DNA of 64,000 nt from positions 310,001-374,000 of the forward strand of contig NZ_FONS01000004.1 of assembly GCF_900112985.1 (NCBI RefSeq), given 5' to 3'. The stretch is from Pedobacter antarcticus. Lineage in GTDB: Bacteria; Bacteroidota; Bacteroidia; Sphingobacteriales; Sphingobacteriaceae. The position numbers and the translations under genes are program-made. This document shows positions 53,110-63,001 of this stretch, piece after piece. Numbering within the stretch: position 1 is the stretch's first letter; each line of letters begins with the position of its first letter. Under the pieces are notes generated by a model. The model was not told the origin of the DNA, searched no databases, and was given only the letters and a program-made list of their open reading frames with translations.

Positions 53110-55884
53110 ATGAAAAATTCTGCAATACTGTGGAATATGGGGACGACGTGCGCCTATCTCGCTCGTGTATTATTATTAAATAGACATTTTATAATCTGGT
53201 TGATGCGTGTAAGTACCGTCGTATTTCTTTTTATCTTAATTTCATTTCAGGTCCTTCTGGCTGTGCCGGTAAGCAGTCAGAGTATGCGTGATTATAAAGT
53301 CAGCCTGAAACTGGAAGATGAAAGTTTACTCACCGGTATCAAAAGAATCGAGGAACAATCAATTTTTCGCTTTTATTACAGAAAATCCGAAATAAAGCGA
53401 ATTACCGATCTCAATATAGCGTTCCGTACCCGGACAGTAGAAAACACACTATATGAACTGCTGAAAAATACCGGATTCTCTTTCCGCCAAATCAACAATA
53501 ACATTTTACTAAAGAAACAACAGCAAGTAGCGTATATGTTAAAAGGGAGGATACTCACTTCGGACCGTAAAACTGTTGAATTCGCTACAATACAAATCAA
53601 TAAGGCTACCAATTCTCAACTTATAACATCGGCTCTTGCAGATACAGCCGGCAGGTTTAATCTGAAAGTGTATGAACAAGGAGATTATCTGCTTAAAGTA
53701 TTTTCGCCCGGAACTGATAGCTTGATATTGAAAGTGAATGTCGGAGATACAAGTTCCCTTGAGTTGCCTGATATCATTCTAAAAACAAAATCTATACAAT
53801 TAAACGGAGTTACTATCAGGAGTAGAACGCCGCTGCTCAGAAGATCTACCGATAAGCTGACGTTGAACGTCGAAGGTAGTGTATATGAAAAAGGGGAGGA
53901 TGCCCTCAGGTTATTCAACGTTATTCCAGGCGTACGTGTAGAAGGAAAAGATATTCTATTCCGCGGTTCAGAAAGTGTGACAGTCTATGTAGACAATAGA
54001 AAAGTCATGTTGCAGGGAGATCAGTTATTTGCTTATTTACGTTCTATTCCTTCAGAATCCGTCAAATCTTATGAATTAAGAGCTGTTCCTGGTGCTGAAT
54101 ATGACGCCCAAAATGGTGGGGTGATTATTAATATAGTACTGAAGTCGGAATACCGGTATGGACTGTCCGGTAATGTGAGCAGCAGTTACTGGTATAATGG
54201 TTCTCATAATCGCATGGGTTCAACGTTTTTGAACTACAGGGCTGGTAAACTGAACGTACAAGGCGGTTTCAATTATCGGCGTGCGCCTGCTTTTTATGAT
54301 GATAGTATAATACAGGAGTTCAAATCTACGGGTGTTTATAGCCCTCAAACCGAGAAATATAAAGAAGATTATCATTCTATTGGTTACAATATCGGACTTG
54401 ATTATAACCTCAACCTTCAACAAACAATCGGTGTCAGTTATAATAAGTTTTCCAACCCCGGCGATATTAGTAATCTAACAACGACTAATATCGATTATTT
54501 AGCTAATGCTCACACAAATTCTATTGATTCATCTTTATATACCAGCAAGGATACCAGGTTTCGTTACACTAACCAAATGACAAATGTCTTTTACCGGAAC
54601 AAACTCGATACCCTGGGCAGCAAATTAGATGCAGGTTATAGTTACATATATTATGGATTAAGAGACCCATCAGCTATAGAAAGCCAGTTTTTAAATGGCG
54701 GAGGGATAGAATCTCATCCCCGTGATAGTTTATTTACCGACACCAGGGGTAAATCTTCGGTTCATGTTATCAATATAGATTTTGAAAAATATTTTTCTAA
54801 ATCGTGGGTACTAGGTGCTGGTGGTAAATACACGAATTCCAAAACGGATTATTCAATGGATTATCGACAGGGGCTTAGTGAACAATCCAGCCTGGATACA
54901 TTACAGTCAAACAGATTTTTATACAATGAACATATTCTGGCCTTCTATGGAACCCTTGCAAAATCCTTTGACCAATGGGATATAAAGATTGGTTTGAGAA
55001 CTGAACAAACTAATTATAACGGGTTATCAATAACAACTGGAAAAACTATCGGTCGTAATCAGTGGAACCTTTTTCCTTCGGCATATGTAAATAGAAAAAT
55101 CGGAGCAGACCATTCCCTAACACTTTCTTATTCCAGAAGGATAAACCGACCTGGATTCAGAGATCTGAATCCTTTTATAACTTACACTAACCTCAACAAT
55201 ATTTGGGAAGGCAATCCAGATTTAAGGCCTTATTTCAGTGATAATCTACAGCTGGAATATCTATGGAAAAATAAATATTCTATCACTACCGGATATCAGA
55301 ATACGCGTAATGCTATCGCTACTAATGTCACAAATGTTGGCGATCTTATTATTTCAAAAGATGAGAATATCAGCGACAATAATAATGTATTTATGTCTGT
55401 ATATATCCCGTTAAAACTTACAAATTGGTGGGAATTTAACACCAATGCCACACTGCGATATACCACAATAGATATTCAATCAACACCTGCGGTACACCGG
55501 TCTAAACTATCTCAGAATGTATGGGCCTCTAGTAAGTTTAATCTGCCAGGCAACTATTTTATGGAAATTTCAGGGTCTTTTAGCAGGAATAGTTTTTATG
55601 GAATCTATGATCAGTTTAACGTTGCTAAAATGGATTTGTCCGTTAAGAAGAGTTTTTTCGGGGATCGGCTGACCGCAAGGCTGGAATTACAAGATCCATT
55701 CCATCTATACAAACCACATTATGAGATTAATACGCCAGAGTTTAGAAGGAACGTGATCAGAAATAAAGTCGACTGGGCAAGGTATGCTGGAATCTGGCTT
55801 ACCTATAATTTTTCAAAAGGCAAGAAGAAAAATAACAAAGACAATATTGACGCCGGAGGGAATGAGGCGAGAGGACGTTTATAA
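53110..55884 (+). CDS. STN-domain outer-membrane beta-barrel (TonB-receptor-type) protein
   Basis: A 924-residue outer-membrane protein. A long positively charged N-terminal segment with a hydrophobic stretch (about 38-55, ending ..PVSSQ) acts as signal. Next come an STN domain (about 60-140: SLKLEDESLLTGIKRIEEQS), a carboxypeptidase-regulatory-like domain (about 145-225), a plug-like region with IPGVRVEGKDILFRGSESVT near 275, and a large beta barrel of the OMP_b-brl_3 type that includes SRRINRPGFRDLNPF. The STN domain is expected to signal through the FecR anti-sigma factor upstream. No SusD-like gene follows, unlike SusC-type transporters. Ligand unknown. Confidence 0.88.
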   Translation: MKNSAILWNMGTTCAYLARVLLLNRHFIIWLMRVSTVVFLFILISFQVLLAVPVSSQSMRDYKVSLKLEDESLLTGIKRIEEQSIFRFYYRKSEIKRITDLNIAFRTRTVENTLYELLKNTGFSFRQINNNILLKKQQQVAYMLKGRILTSDRKTVEFATIQINKATNSQLITSALADTAGRFNLKVYEQGDYLLKVFSPGTDSLILKVNVGDTSSLELPDIILKTKSIQLNGVTIRSRTPLLRRSTDKLTLNVEGSVYEKGEDALRLFNVIPGVRVEGKDILFRGSESVTVYVDNRKVMLQGDQLFAYLRSIPSESVKSYELRAVPGAEYDAQNGGVIINIVLKSEYRYGLSGNVSSSYWYNGSHNRMGSTFLNYRAGKLNVQGGFNYRRAPAFYDDSIIQEFKSTGVYSPQTEKYKEDYHSIGYNIGLDYNLNLQQTIGVSYNKFSNPGDISNLTTTNIDYLANAHTNSIDSSLYTSKDTRFRYTNQMTNVFYRNKLDTLGSKLDAGYSYIYYGLRDPSAIESQFLNGGGIESHPRDSLFTDTRGKSSVHVINIDFEKYFSKSWVLGAGGKYTNSKTDYSMDYRQGLSEQSSLDTLQSNRFLYNEHILAFYGTLAKSFDQWDIKIGLRTEQTNYNGLSITTGKTIGRNQWNLFPSAYVNRKIGADHSLTLSYSRRINRPGFRDLNPFITYTNLNNIWEGNPDLRPYFSDNLQLEYLWKNKYSITTGYQNTRNAIATNVTNVGDLIISKDENISDNNNVFMSVYIPLKLTNWWEFNTNATLRYTTIDIQSTPAVHRSKLSQNVWASSKFNLPGNYFMEISGSFSRNSFYGIYDQFNVAKMDLSVKKSFFGDRLTARLELQDPFHLYKPHYEINTPEFRRNVIRNKVDWARYAGIWLTYNFSKGKKKNNKDNIDAGGNEARGRL

Positions 55885-56282
55885 TTCTCTCTGGACGATA
55901 AGCTGTGTTTCGTCTGTTCGTAAGGTTTTGTTTAAACTCCATACAATGTTCCTTCAATATATGTTCAATCTCGAATGAACGAACAATGAAGGAAGTATGA
56001 AGAAACAGTGAACAAAGTATGTACTAGATGTTGGCGAAACCCGACCATGAATCCATTAACCCTTGGTTAAGTTTGAGGTGTCGGTTTGCTGAATGACTGT
56101 TGAAAGTCGATCATAAATCGATAAAATTAATATCTTGTATGAAAAACATTCTTTATCTTAATGTGAAATGCTACGGCAATATCAGTACATTATTTAGTTC
56201 ATATTATAAATATATAGTACGGTATCCATCCGCACATATCTTAAGGGGTAATATTAGTCGGTTATTAATTAAATCTGTAAAT
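55885..56282. other. Gene-free stretch with imperfect repeats
   Basis: No supported gene lies here; the in-frame codons from 56100 to 56282 are not counted as coding because the signal peptide starts at 56283. Between 55940 and 56030 there is a nested inverted repeat: TTCCTTCA (55949-55956) with TGAAGGAA (55987-55994), and GTTCA/TGAAC (55963-55967, 55976-55980) inside it. The rest is AT-rich and includes AGTATG direct repeats near 56000-56020. Confidence 0.5.
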
Positions 56283-57323
56283 ATGAAGTATCTTTTCTCT
56301 TTTGTTTTTGTAGTATTCCTTTTGCATCAGAAGGAGTCTCTTGCTTGTACACGAGTGGTGTATAAAGGTCCAAATGGAACCGTAATTACAGCGCGCAGTA
56401 TGGACTGGAAGGATGATATTGCTGCTAACTTATGGGTATTTCCCAGAGGAATAGTCAGAAATGGTGAAGTCGGACCCCAATCCCTGAAATGGACTTCTAA
56501 ATATGGAAGTGTCATCTCAAGTGCCTGGGATATTGCGACCGTTGACGGTTTAAACGAGAAAGGACTCGTAGCAAATGTATTGTGGCTGGTGGAGTCCAGT
56601 TATCCAAAATTTGATCCATCTGGAAATAAAAAGGGGGTTGCAATATCGGCTTGGGCGCAGTACGTATTGGATAATTTTGCCAATGTAAATGATGCTGTAA
56701 CTGCATTAAAGGACGAATCGTTCGTTATAGTCAGTGATTATATTCCCGGCACTAAAAAGTTTACGACACTTCATTTATCCATTTCCGACGCTTCCGGAGA
56801 TAATGCAATATTTGAATACATTAATGGAAAATTGGTTATCCATCACGATGCCTCTTATACAGTAATGACCAACTCTCCAATCTTCGGAGAGCAGCTGGCA
56901 TTGAACAGCTATTGGCAGGGGATTCCGGGAACAATGATGTTGCCGGGTACCAACCGAGCTGCTGATCGTTTTGTCCGCGCTTCGTACTATATTAATGCTA
57001 TTCCACAAACGGAAGATACCAGGATCGCTGTTGCGAGCGTATTCAGTGTAATTAGAAATTGCTCTGTACCTTTTGGAATCAGTTCAGTAGCAGAACCGAA
57101 TATTTCCTCAACCCGTTGGAGATCTGTAGCAGATCAGAAAAATAAGGTGTATTACTTCGAGAACGTTTTAACACCAGGTACTTTTTGGGTCGACCTTAAA
57201 AAGTTTGATTTAAAAGAGGGTGCAAAATCTATGAAGCTCGCTCTGAAACAGAGCACGGCTATAAATGGCCTGTCTAATTCGGATTTTAAAGCGGCAGAGC
57301 CTTTTAAGTTTGTTGGAATCTAA
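56283..57323 (+). CDS. Choloylglycine hydrolase/penicillin V acylase family protein
   Basis: A 346-residue exported Ntn hydrolase. The signal peptide ends ..ESLA, and the next residue is Cys (CTRVVY), the N-terminal nucleophile exposed by cleavage. Other conserved parts are ARSMDW, DGLNEKGLVANVLWL, and FEYINGKLVIHHDASYTVMTNSP, which supports the amide-bond-binding pocket. The family includes bile salt hydrolase, penicillin V acylase and AHL/lipid-amide acylases; the substrate is not clear. The start at 56283 is forced by the signal peptide, while 61 upstream codons in frame contain no fitting leader. Confidence 0.88.
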   Translation: MKYLFSFVFVVFLLHQKESLACTRVVYKGPNGTVITARSMDWKDDIAANLWVFPRGIVRNGEVGPQSLKWTSKYGSVISSAWDIATVDGLNEKGLVANVLWLVESSYPKFDPSGNKKGVAISAWAQYVLDNFANVNDAVTALKDESFVIVSDYIPGTKKFTTLHLSISDASGDNAIFEYINGKLVIHHDASYTVMTNSPIFGEQLALNSYWQGIPGTMMLPGTNRAADRFVRASYYINAIPQTEDTRIAVASVFSVIRNCSVPFGISSVAEPNISSTRWRSVADQKNKVYYFENVLTPGTFWVDLKKFDLKEGAKSMKLALKQSTAINGLSNSDFKAAEPFKFVGI

Positions 57324-57353
57324 TTAGATAAATAAATCTGGTTTAATATAAAA

Positions 57354-57403
57354 AAAGGAACCGATCGTGGCTGTTGCACAACAGCTACGATCGGTTCCTT
57401 TTT
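57354..57403. terminator. Bidirectional terminator, acylase / DUF4198 gene
   Basis: A near-perfect stem of about 22 bases, AAGGAACCGATCGT..CTGTTG with its complement, between A- and T-runs, in the convergent gap. Confidence 0.9.
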
Positions 57404-57414
57404 TTATTACTAGA

Positions 57415-58134
57415 TTATTTAACTTCGAAACTATAAGTGGCGCCACTCCAGGTTTCCTGGTAAGGTTTGCCATAATGTTCGCCCGCTGTTTTATCCATGT
57501 CCGAAATTTCGATCACATATCTGCCCGGGAAGGGAGGGAGAAATGAAACACTGCCTGTGGTGTCAGTAGTTAATTCTTTTGACCATCCATTTGGTGAAAA
57601 AACAGAAACTTTCATTTTAGCAGCGTCACTATTATTGTGAGAAGCTTTCAGCATTATCTGCTTGTTCACCTGAGCGCTTGTAATCTCACTTTTTTGAAGC
57701 TGTAAGCTATTAACAAAAACTGTGCTTTTACCTGCCGGTTTACCCACAGTAACATCTGCGCTAGCCAGAAAATGATATTTGGTTTCGCCGCCTAACTCCT
57801 TAGCCTGATGGCTTATCGTTAATGTATATGCCCCGTTACTACCCGGAGTAAACTTCGCTTCATAATAATTTGCGGCTGCGGTAGTTTTTAACTTTATTTT
57901 CTTCTGATCCGGCCCAACCAGCCAAAGTTCCAGATCTTTAATATCTGAATACCATTTGGCTACACTATCGCGTTCTCCGTCAACGAATTCTCCGTAGTAG
58001 ATTCTCACAGTTTGCGCTTTGCCGATCTGACCAGTATTAGCTGTTTCAATCCAGATTGCATGGGCAAACGCGCCTGTGGTCATTAGACTAATTGCAAAAG
58101 TGAGCAATAAAATATTCCATTTTTTCATCTTCAT
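57415..58134 (-). CDS. DUF4198-family exported protein
   Basis: A 239-residue exported protein (signal peptide to about residue 25, TTGAFAH). DUF4198 proteins are found next to metal-uptake TonB receptors, and the mature start HAIWIET is the family's typical opening with a likely metal-ligand His. The C-terminal part folds like an Ig/fibronectin-type beta domain (VNKQIMLKASHNNSDAAKM, SVSFLPPFPGRYVIEI). It is the last gene of the TonB receptor-DUF4374-DUF4198 unit. Confidence 0.8.
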   Translation of the reverse strand: MKMKKWNILLLTFAISLMTTGAFAHAIWIETANTGQIGKAQTVRIYYGEFVDGERDSVAKWYSDIKDLELWLVGPDQKKIKLKTTAAANYYEAKFTPGSNGAYTLTISHQAKELGGETKYHFLASADVTVGKPAGKSTVFVNSLQLQKSEITSAQVNKQIMLKASHNNSDAAKMKVSVFSPNGWSKELTTDTTGSVSFLPPFPGRYVIEISDMDKTAGEHYGKPYQETWSGATYSFEVK

Positions 58135-58169
58135 AATTTTTCGTGTCTTATTAAAACTTCCAGGCTCGC

Positions 58170-59420
58170 TTAATCAGCGATGATATTGAACCCATTTAGT
58201 CTTCCACTCTCTTTCAAATGAAAAGTTTCCTTAACGGTTCCTGTAGCAGGGTTATATTGATTTACGCCAGAATAGCCTTCTGAAGTATTGTTAGAAAGGA
58301 AATAAATCTCGCCGTTGTGCAAGAAAGGGTTTTGTGTACCGTAGAAGCTGTCAGCTGGAATCGGTAGGCGTTTAGCTTTTTTCGTTGTTGCGTCAATTTC
58401 GTTCCAGAACCAGACATCACTTCTGTAAGAGACACCGTGCTGTGCGCCACCGTAATAAGAAACACCGCGTGAAGGGATAGTAGTATAAATCTTACTATCG
58501 TATACAAACAGTCTGTTAAATTCAGCAGGGAACTGGTATGACTTGATATCAATAGAAAAGTTTTGATCGAACTGTGTCTCTCCACTTTTAATACGTACAA
58601 TTTTAGAAGAGTAATTTGATGGTTGCCTTTTCATGTCACCTACTGCAACAAAGTACAGATCTTTGGTTTTCTCATCAAGGCCCCAAAGTACGTGGTCTAT
58701 AAATACACCCAGATTTGTAGTTCCGGCAAATTTCGTAACATTCAGGATTTTGTTATTGGTCAGATCATAAACCGCTAGAGCAACTTCTTTGTTTTTTGGT
58801 GATACCTGCCAGTCTCCGGCCTGTTTTGTCCCCAATAATAAATCTACGTAAAGCTTATCATCACGTTTAGCCAGGATCAGTTGCCCTGCAGATTCATTAG
58901 GCAGACCTTCTGATAAGGAGCTAAAGTCAATCTCACCCGTGCGTTCCATAGTAGTCGGATTGAATTTCTGCACCTTTAATCCTCCTCTTACGTCATCCCA
59001 GTAATAGCCCTCGGTTGGACTTGCCACCAGGTAGTTAGAGATATACGCCGAGGAAAGCGATGGTAGAAATTTATCTTCGGTTACATTACCTGCAGAATTA
59101 AGACCAAGTTTCAGAATTCCCTGCGCATTTGAGGCACTATTAACCTTGTAGAGTGTTTTTCCAAGAACACTTCCACCCAATGAGCTGCTTACCTGGAAAA
59201 AAGGCATGCCGGAAAGGTTTATTTCCCTTGCTTTTTTATCTTTCAGCGCGTAAATTCCACCACTCCAGTTGGCGTTGGCGTTGTAAATAATCCAGGTTTC
59301 ATTTGCTGGCAGATCGCCGCCAGGAGGTGCTGGTTCGACATCATTATCCTTGCTGCAGGAGCCAAAAACCATCAGTGCAGAAAGACCGATCATCATTACG
59401 CAAAATTTGTTACGTTTCAT
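58170..59420 (-). CDS. DUF4374-family lipoprotein
   Basis: A 416-residue lipoprotein; the lipobox is VFGSC (Cys22). The rest repeats beta-propeller-like strands (WIIYNANANWSGGIYALKDK, YLVASPTEGYYWDDVRGG) and matches DUF4374, a family found almost always beside siderophore or metal TonB receptors in Bacteroidota. It is predicted to sit on the outer membrane and assist capture of substrate. Spacing of 26 bases after the receptor and 35 bases before DUF4198 indicates an operon. Confidence 0.85.
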   Translation of the reverse strand: MKRNKFCVMMIGLSALMVFGSCSKDNDVEPAPPGGDLPANETWIIYNANANWSGGIYALKDKKAREINLSGMPFFQVSSSLGGSVLGKTLYKVNSASNAQGILKLGLNSAGNVTEDKFLPSLSSAYISNYLVASPTEGYYWDDVRGGLKVQKFNPTTMERTGEIDFSSLSEGLPNESAGQLILAKRDDKLYVDLLLGTKQAGDWQVSPKNKEVALAVYDLTNNKILNVTKFAGTTNLGVFIDHVLWGLDEKTKDLYFVAVGDMKRQPSNYSSKIVRIKSGETQFDQNFSIDIKSYQFPAEFNRLFVYDSKIYTTIPSRGVSYYGGAQHGVSYRSDVWFWNEIDATTKKAKRLPIPADSFYGTQNPFLHNGEIYFLSNNTSEGYSGVNQYNPATGTVKETFHLKESGRLNGFNIIAD

Positions 59421-59446
59421 ATTAATTCTTAATTTGTATAGAGTGA

Positions 59447-61825
59447 TTAAAAAAATTGGTATAGTATTTTGAAATAGAGTGCTCTGCCTGGTTTCTGTAT
59501 GTTGAAATTATCATATAGCTTAACATCTCCGATATTTCTGCACTCAGCCGACAGCGTTAGCTTAGGCTTTGCGAAGTGATAATAGGCTCCGGCATTGTTT
59601 GCAAACTGTCCCAGCCTGCCATCTCTCGGAATTATCAAAGAGGTCTGAATATTGCCAGACTTCTCAAACAGGCCTGGTTCCTGGTTTTTTGGAATAGCGT
59701 GTAAAAAGAACCGGTGGGTGTAATTTCCGTTCCAATTTAATTCCACGCGATCTCCGCTATGCAGTACGTCTTTGAAGTAGTAGTTCAACCAGAAATTACC
59801 GAACAAAAATGGGACATTGGGCACTCTCGAATTCTCAAGATTTCTAAACATAGCTTCTTTGATATCGATCCGGCGGATATCCTGATAAGTGGCATTCGCT
59901 CCGACATCAAAACGTTTGGAGGGCGCATAACTGGCTTCCAGCTCAATACCTTTTACTTTAGCCTGCTCATAGTTAATGTACCTGCTGAACGGAATATCAA
60001 GCTGCAGGAAGATGATGTCTTTTACCTTCCGGTAAAAAATACCGGTGGAGAACGTGAAGACCTGATCTCCATTTTCTATCCGGTACTGTCCGTTCACATT
60101 GATATTGTGGCTTCGCTCCGGCTTGAGGTCCATGTTTTCTTTAATCAGTCTGGCATCACCGAAAATTTCGTATTCATCGGGTAGGCGGGTGGCGTATTCA
60201 TAGGAAGCTTTAACCAGATAATTACCCCGGCTCCACCTCAATCCACCCATATAACCCAGACTCTGCCCGCTGCCGGAAGACCGGTATCCCATTCCAAAAT
60301 TGTCTGTTGTATAACCTTCCGTCTTAAAATGATAGTATTTAGCCGCAATAATGCTTTCCATTTCCTTGCCCAACCAATTTGAGCGAAGACCCAATGCTGT
60401 ATTATCCTTCCGGTAAACCGCGGGTACGCTAAGCACGTCAATGCCTTCGATAGCTGAAATAGCACCTAGCGGATCACTGCCTTTGCGGTTTTGCTGGTAA
60501 AACAATTCACTGAAATCGAGGGTATGCCGGTCTGAAAGCTCATAGGAAAGATTTACGCGTGAAGAAAAAAACCGGTAATCAATATGTTGATTATTTCCCA
60601 TGTTGATCTCGCCGGGTTTTAAGTTACTGCCGATGATCTTACCATCCCAATCATACCTTACGGTCGCGGTATCGATGAACTTAGTTTTGAATAAACTATA
60701 TGTTCCTACAATATTTGTTTTCAACCGTTCATTTAAAAAGTTCTTTTTATAGGTCAGCAAACCGGTGTAATTTCTTTCTTTCGAATAAGGGTCGCCATAC
60801 ACTTTATCCATCTGCGAATCATGCTGTATTTCCTTGTAAAAGCTAGAACTGATCAAGGTAAGGCGCAGATCGTCAGCCCATGCTACATTTTGAATACCTG
60901 CATAGCCTTCGGCATAGTAAGTGTTTGTGGCATCGTGAAAACGCCTGACATCCTTAAAAGTAACCGGGCTGGTAGGCATTGGGGCGTTAATAGTGTAGCT
61001 GTTATCAGAATAATTAAAAGAACTACTCGTTCCCAGATACCATGTTTTCGCTTTATTTCTCCATAAAGCATTAGCAGTAACCCGATGTGTGTTAAATGAA
61101 CCAACTTCATAGGACAATTCCGCAAAATTCTTATTGTCATGTCGGGAAACAAAGTTGACTCCTCCACCTAAGGCATCAGAAGCAAGATATATAGGCATTA
61201 CGCCTTTATATATTTCTACTCTGTCTAGCATATTTACCGGAATAGTTCCCAGGTTAAAGCCGTGTCCGAATAATTCAATAGGGATTCCATCTTTAAATAA
61301 TTTGACTGCCTTTCCCTGTAATCCTCCTAAATTGACTTGCACAGGAGCGCCGAGTCCGCCGTCACTCCTTAATCTAACTCCGGAAGCACGGTTTAAAATT
61401 TCTCCGACGTCTCCGCCTTTTTCATAAGATTTTTTAAGATCTATTGTCTGTACAGAGAATGGTGATTGTGCATTCAGTTCCTTCGCGCTTATCGCTTTTA
61501 CTGTGACCTCTTCCAGTACTATTGACTTGCCGTTATGATCTCTCAATTCAAATTCAAATCGATTTTCCTCTTTACAGTCGACATTTATGGCCGTCTGTTT
61601 TAACAGTAATGAGTTGTTACGGAACAGAAGATTATGGTGGCCGCTTTCCAGTTCAACTGTCAGCATTCCGGTAGCATCTGTGTTTCCTTTGACAATACCA
61701 TCGACAACAATGGTAATGCCCTGAACCGCTTTGCCATTTTTATCCTTCACCTGCATAAATACCGGGCAGGCGGTTGCCAGTAAACAAGTGGTCAGCAGAA
61801 AACAGGTAAGTAGAACTTTAATCAA
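59447..61825 (-). CDS. TonB-dependent outer-membrane receptor
   Basis: A 792-residue receptor. After the signal peptide (to about residue 19) comes a carboxypeptidase-regulatory-like domain (VQGITIVVDGIVKGNTDATG), then a TonB plug (about 105-235) with GDVGEILNRASGVRLRSDGG and KGVMPIYLASDALGGGVNFV, and a 22-strand barrel ending LYFKILYQFF. There is no STN domain, so it should be regulated by the AraC protein rather than an ECF sigma factor. With DUF4374/DUF4198 partners it probably takes up siderophore or another metal complex. Confidence 0.9.
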   Translation of the reverse strand: MIKVLLTCFLLTTCLLATACPVFMQVKDKNGKAVQGITIVVDGIVKGNTDATGMLTVELESGHHNLLFRNNSLLLKQTAINVDCKEENRFEFELRDHNGKSIVLEEVTVKAISAKELNAQSPFSVQTIDLKKSYEKGGDVGEILNRASGVRLRSDGGLGAPVQVNLGGLQGKAVKLFKDGIPIELFGHGFNLGTIPVNMLDRVEIYKGVMPIYLASDALGGGVNFVSRHDNKNFAELSYEVGSFNTHRVTANALWRNKAKTWYLGTSSSFNYSDNSYTINAPMPTSPVTFKDVRRFHDATNTYYAEGYAGIQNVAWADDLRLTLISSSFYKEIQHDSQMDKVYGDPYSKERNYTGLLTYKKNFLNERLKTNIVGTYSLFKTKFIDTATVRYDWDGKIIGSNLKPGEINMGNNQHIDYRFFSSRVNLSYELSDRHTLDFSELFYQQNRKGSDPLGAISAIEGIDVLSVPAVYRKDNTALGLRSNWLGKEMESIIAAKYYHFKTEGYTTDNFGMGYRSSGSGQSLGYMGGLRWSRGNYLVKASYEYATRLPDEYEIFGDARLIKENMDLKPERSHNINVNGQYRIENGDQVFTFSTGIFYRKVKDIIFLQLDIPFSRYINYEQAKVKGIELEASYAPSKRFDVGANATYQDIRRIDIKEAMFRNLENSRVPNVPFLFGNFWLNYYFKDVLHSGDRVELNWNGNYTHRFFLHAIPKNQEPGLFEKSGNIQTSLIIPRDGRLGQFANNAGAYYHFAKPKLTLSAECRNIGDVKLYDNFNIQKPGRALYFKILYQFF

Positions 61826-61852
61826 GGTGTTTTATTTAAACTAATTATAAAC

Positions 61853-61873
61853 TAAATTTGTCGTGCAAATGTA
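61853..61873. promoter_or_regulatory. Divergent -7 motifs between receptor and AraC genes
   Basis: TAAATTTG on the plus strand (61853-61860) faces AraC, and TACATTTG on the minus strand (61866-61873) faces the receptor operon. Neither has a strong -33 TTTG at 18-21 bases; the receptor side is weaker, as expected for an activator-dependent promoter. Confidence 0.45.
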
Positions 61874-61936
61874 TTTCTTTTGGTCTGGGGAGCATTTATG
61901 AATTAGGAAGTATTTGTTTTGAAAATGGAAGTTTAA

Positions 61937-62929
61937 ATGGGGTTTATATTTCAGGGTAACGATTTTAGCGAATTTCTTGCTTCTGCTAGCTCAGCGGGGG
62001 CTGAACTAGCTCAGGCAGATCTAATAAGTCCGGTACAGACCAGGCTGCATACCCTTAAAGGTCAGATCTCGTATAAGGAAGATTTAGTAAAGGACGGTCT
62101 GTATATTCTTCAGGGGAGTTATCACCTCAATGAAGACGTTACTATATATGGGGAAGGGGATGCGCATTTGCTGGAAATGCATTTTAATATATCAGACCAC
62201 GATATATATTATCATAACAACGCCATTAAAAGAGAGTTTGCTCCGGCAATGACTGGTAATATTACCTTTCTTTCTGCGGAGGAAAACCGGGCTAAAATAG
62301 CATTCAATCAAGATATATGCTACCGCACATTTGATATTCATCTGCCATTATCTCTGTTATCAAACTATATGGGGGAGAGCCCTACAATGGACACTTTTTT
62401 AAATAATATACATAAAAACCTCAGCACGACACTTTCGAATTCTGAAATTGCAATAAATCCCAGAATATATAGTACGATTCAGGCAATTAGGGAATGTCCC
62501 TTTGAAGGTTTTACTAAAAAGGTATACCTGGAGTCAAAAATTTATGAGTTGCTTGCTTTTATGCACGAAAGTACCGAACATACTGTTGCGGAATACCGGT
62601 TGACAGGGCCTGATATAGAAAGAATCAAATATGCTGCTGTATTGATCCGGGAGAATCTTAATAATCCCTTTACGATTATGGAGCTTGCACGTAAAGTAGG
62701 AATCAATCAGACGAAACTGAAGAGTGGCTTTAAGGCCATTTTCAATAATACTGTTTTCGGTTACTTACAAGAGACGAGGATGCATATGGCAACTAAACTT
62801 TTACTCGATACAAGCCTGACAATACAGCAGATAAGCCGCTCATCAGGCTATAAAAACATATCCAACTTTAGCACTGCTTTTAAGCAAACCTATGGCTATC
62901 CACCGAACCGGCTTCGTGCTAAAGCTTAA
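61937..62929 (+). CDS. AraC-family transcriptional regulator
   Basis: A 330-residue regulator with an AraC-type double helix-turn-helix at the C-terminus (about 230-325: FTIMELARKVGINQTKLKSG, then QISRSSGYKNISNFSTAFKQ and YPPNRLR). The N-terminal ~200 residues form a ligand or dimer domain, of the PchR type by context. It is divergent from the TonB receptor operon and most likely activates it in response to the metal/siderophore. No signal peptide. Confidence 0.9.
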   Translation: MGFIFQGNDFSEFLASASSAGAELAQADLISPVQTRLHTLKGQISYKEDLVKDGLYILQGSYHLNEDVTIYGEGDAHLLEMHFNISDHDIYYHNNAIKREFAPAMTGNITFLSAEENRAKIAFNQDICYRTFDIHLPLSLLSNYMGESPTMDTFLNNIHKNLSTTLSNSEIAINPRIYSTIQAIRECPFEGFTKKVYLESKIYELLAFMHESTEHTVAEYRLTGPDIERIKYAAVLIRENLNNPFTIMELARKVGINQTKLKSGFKAIFNNTVFGYLQETRMHMATKLLLDTSLTIQQISRSSGYKNISNFSTAFKQTYGYPPNRLRAKA

Positions 62930-63001
62930 AGACTAAACACTCGTTGCTAAACATCCCGACGTCCTATAACATTAGGGACCGAATTTTTTCAATGTTATTT
63001 A

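Noticed and set aside
53110..55884. SusC-type transporter of a polysaccharide utilisation locus
   Set aside because: No SusD gene or polysaccharide enzymes follow; the next genes are an acylase on the same strand after a gene-free gap, and then unrelated genes.
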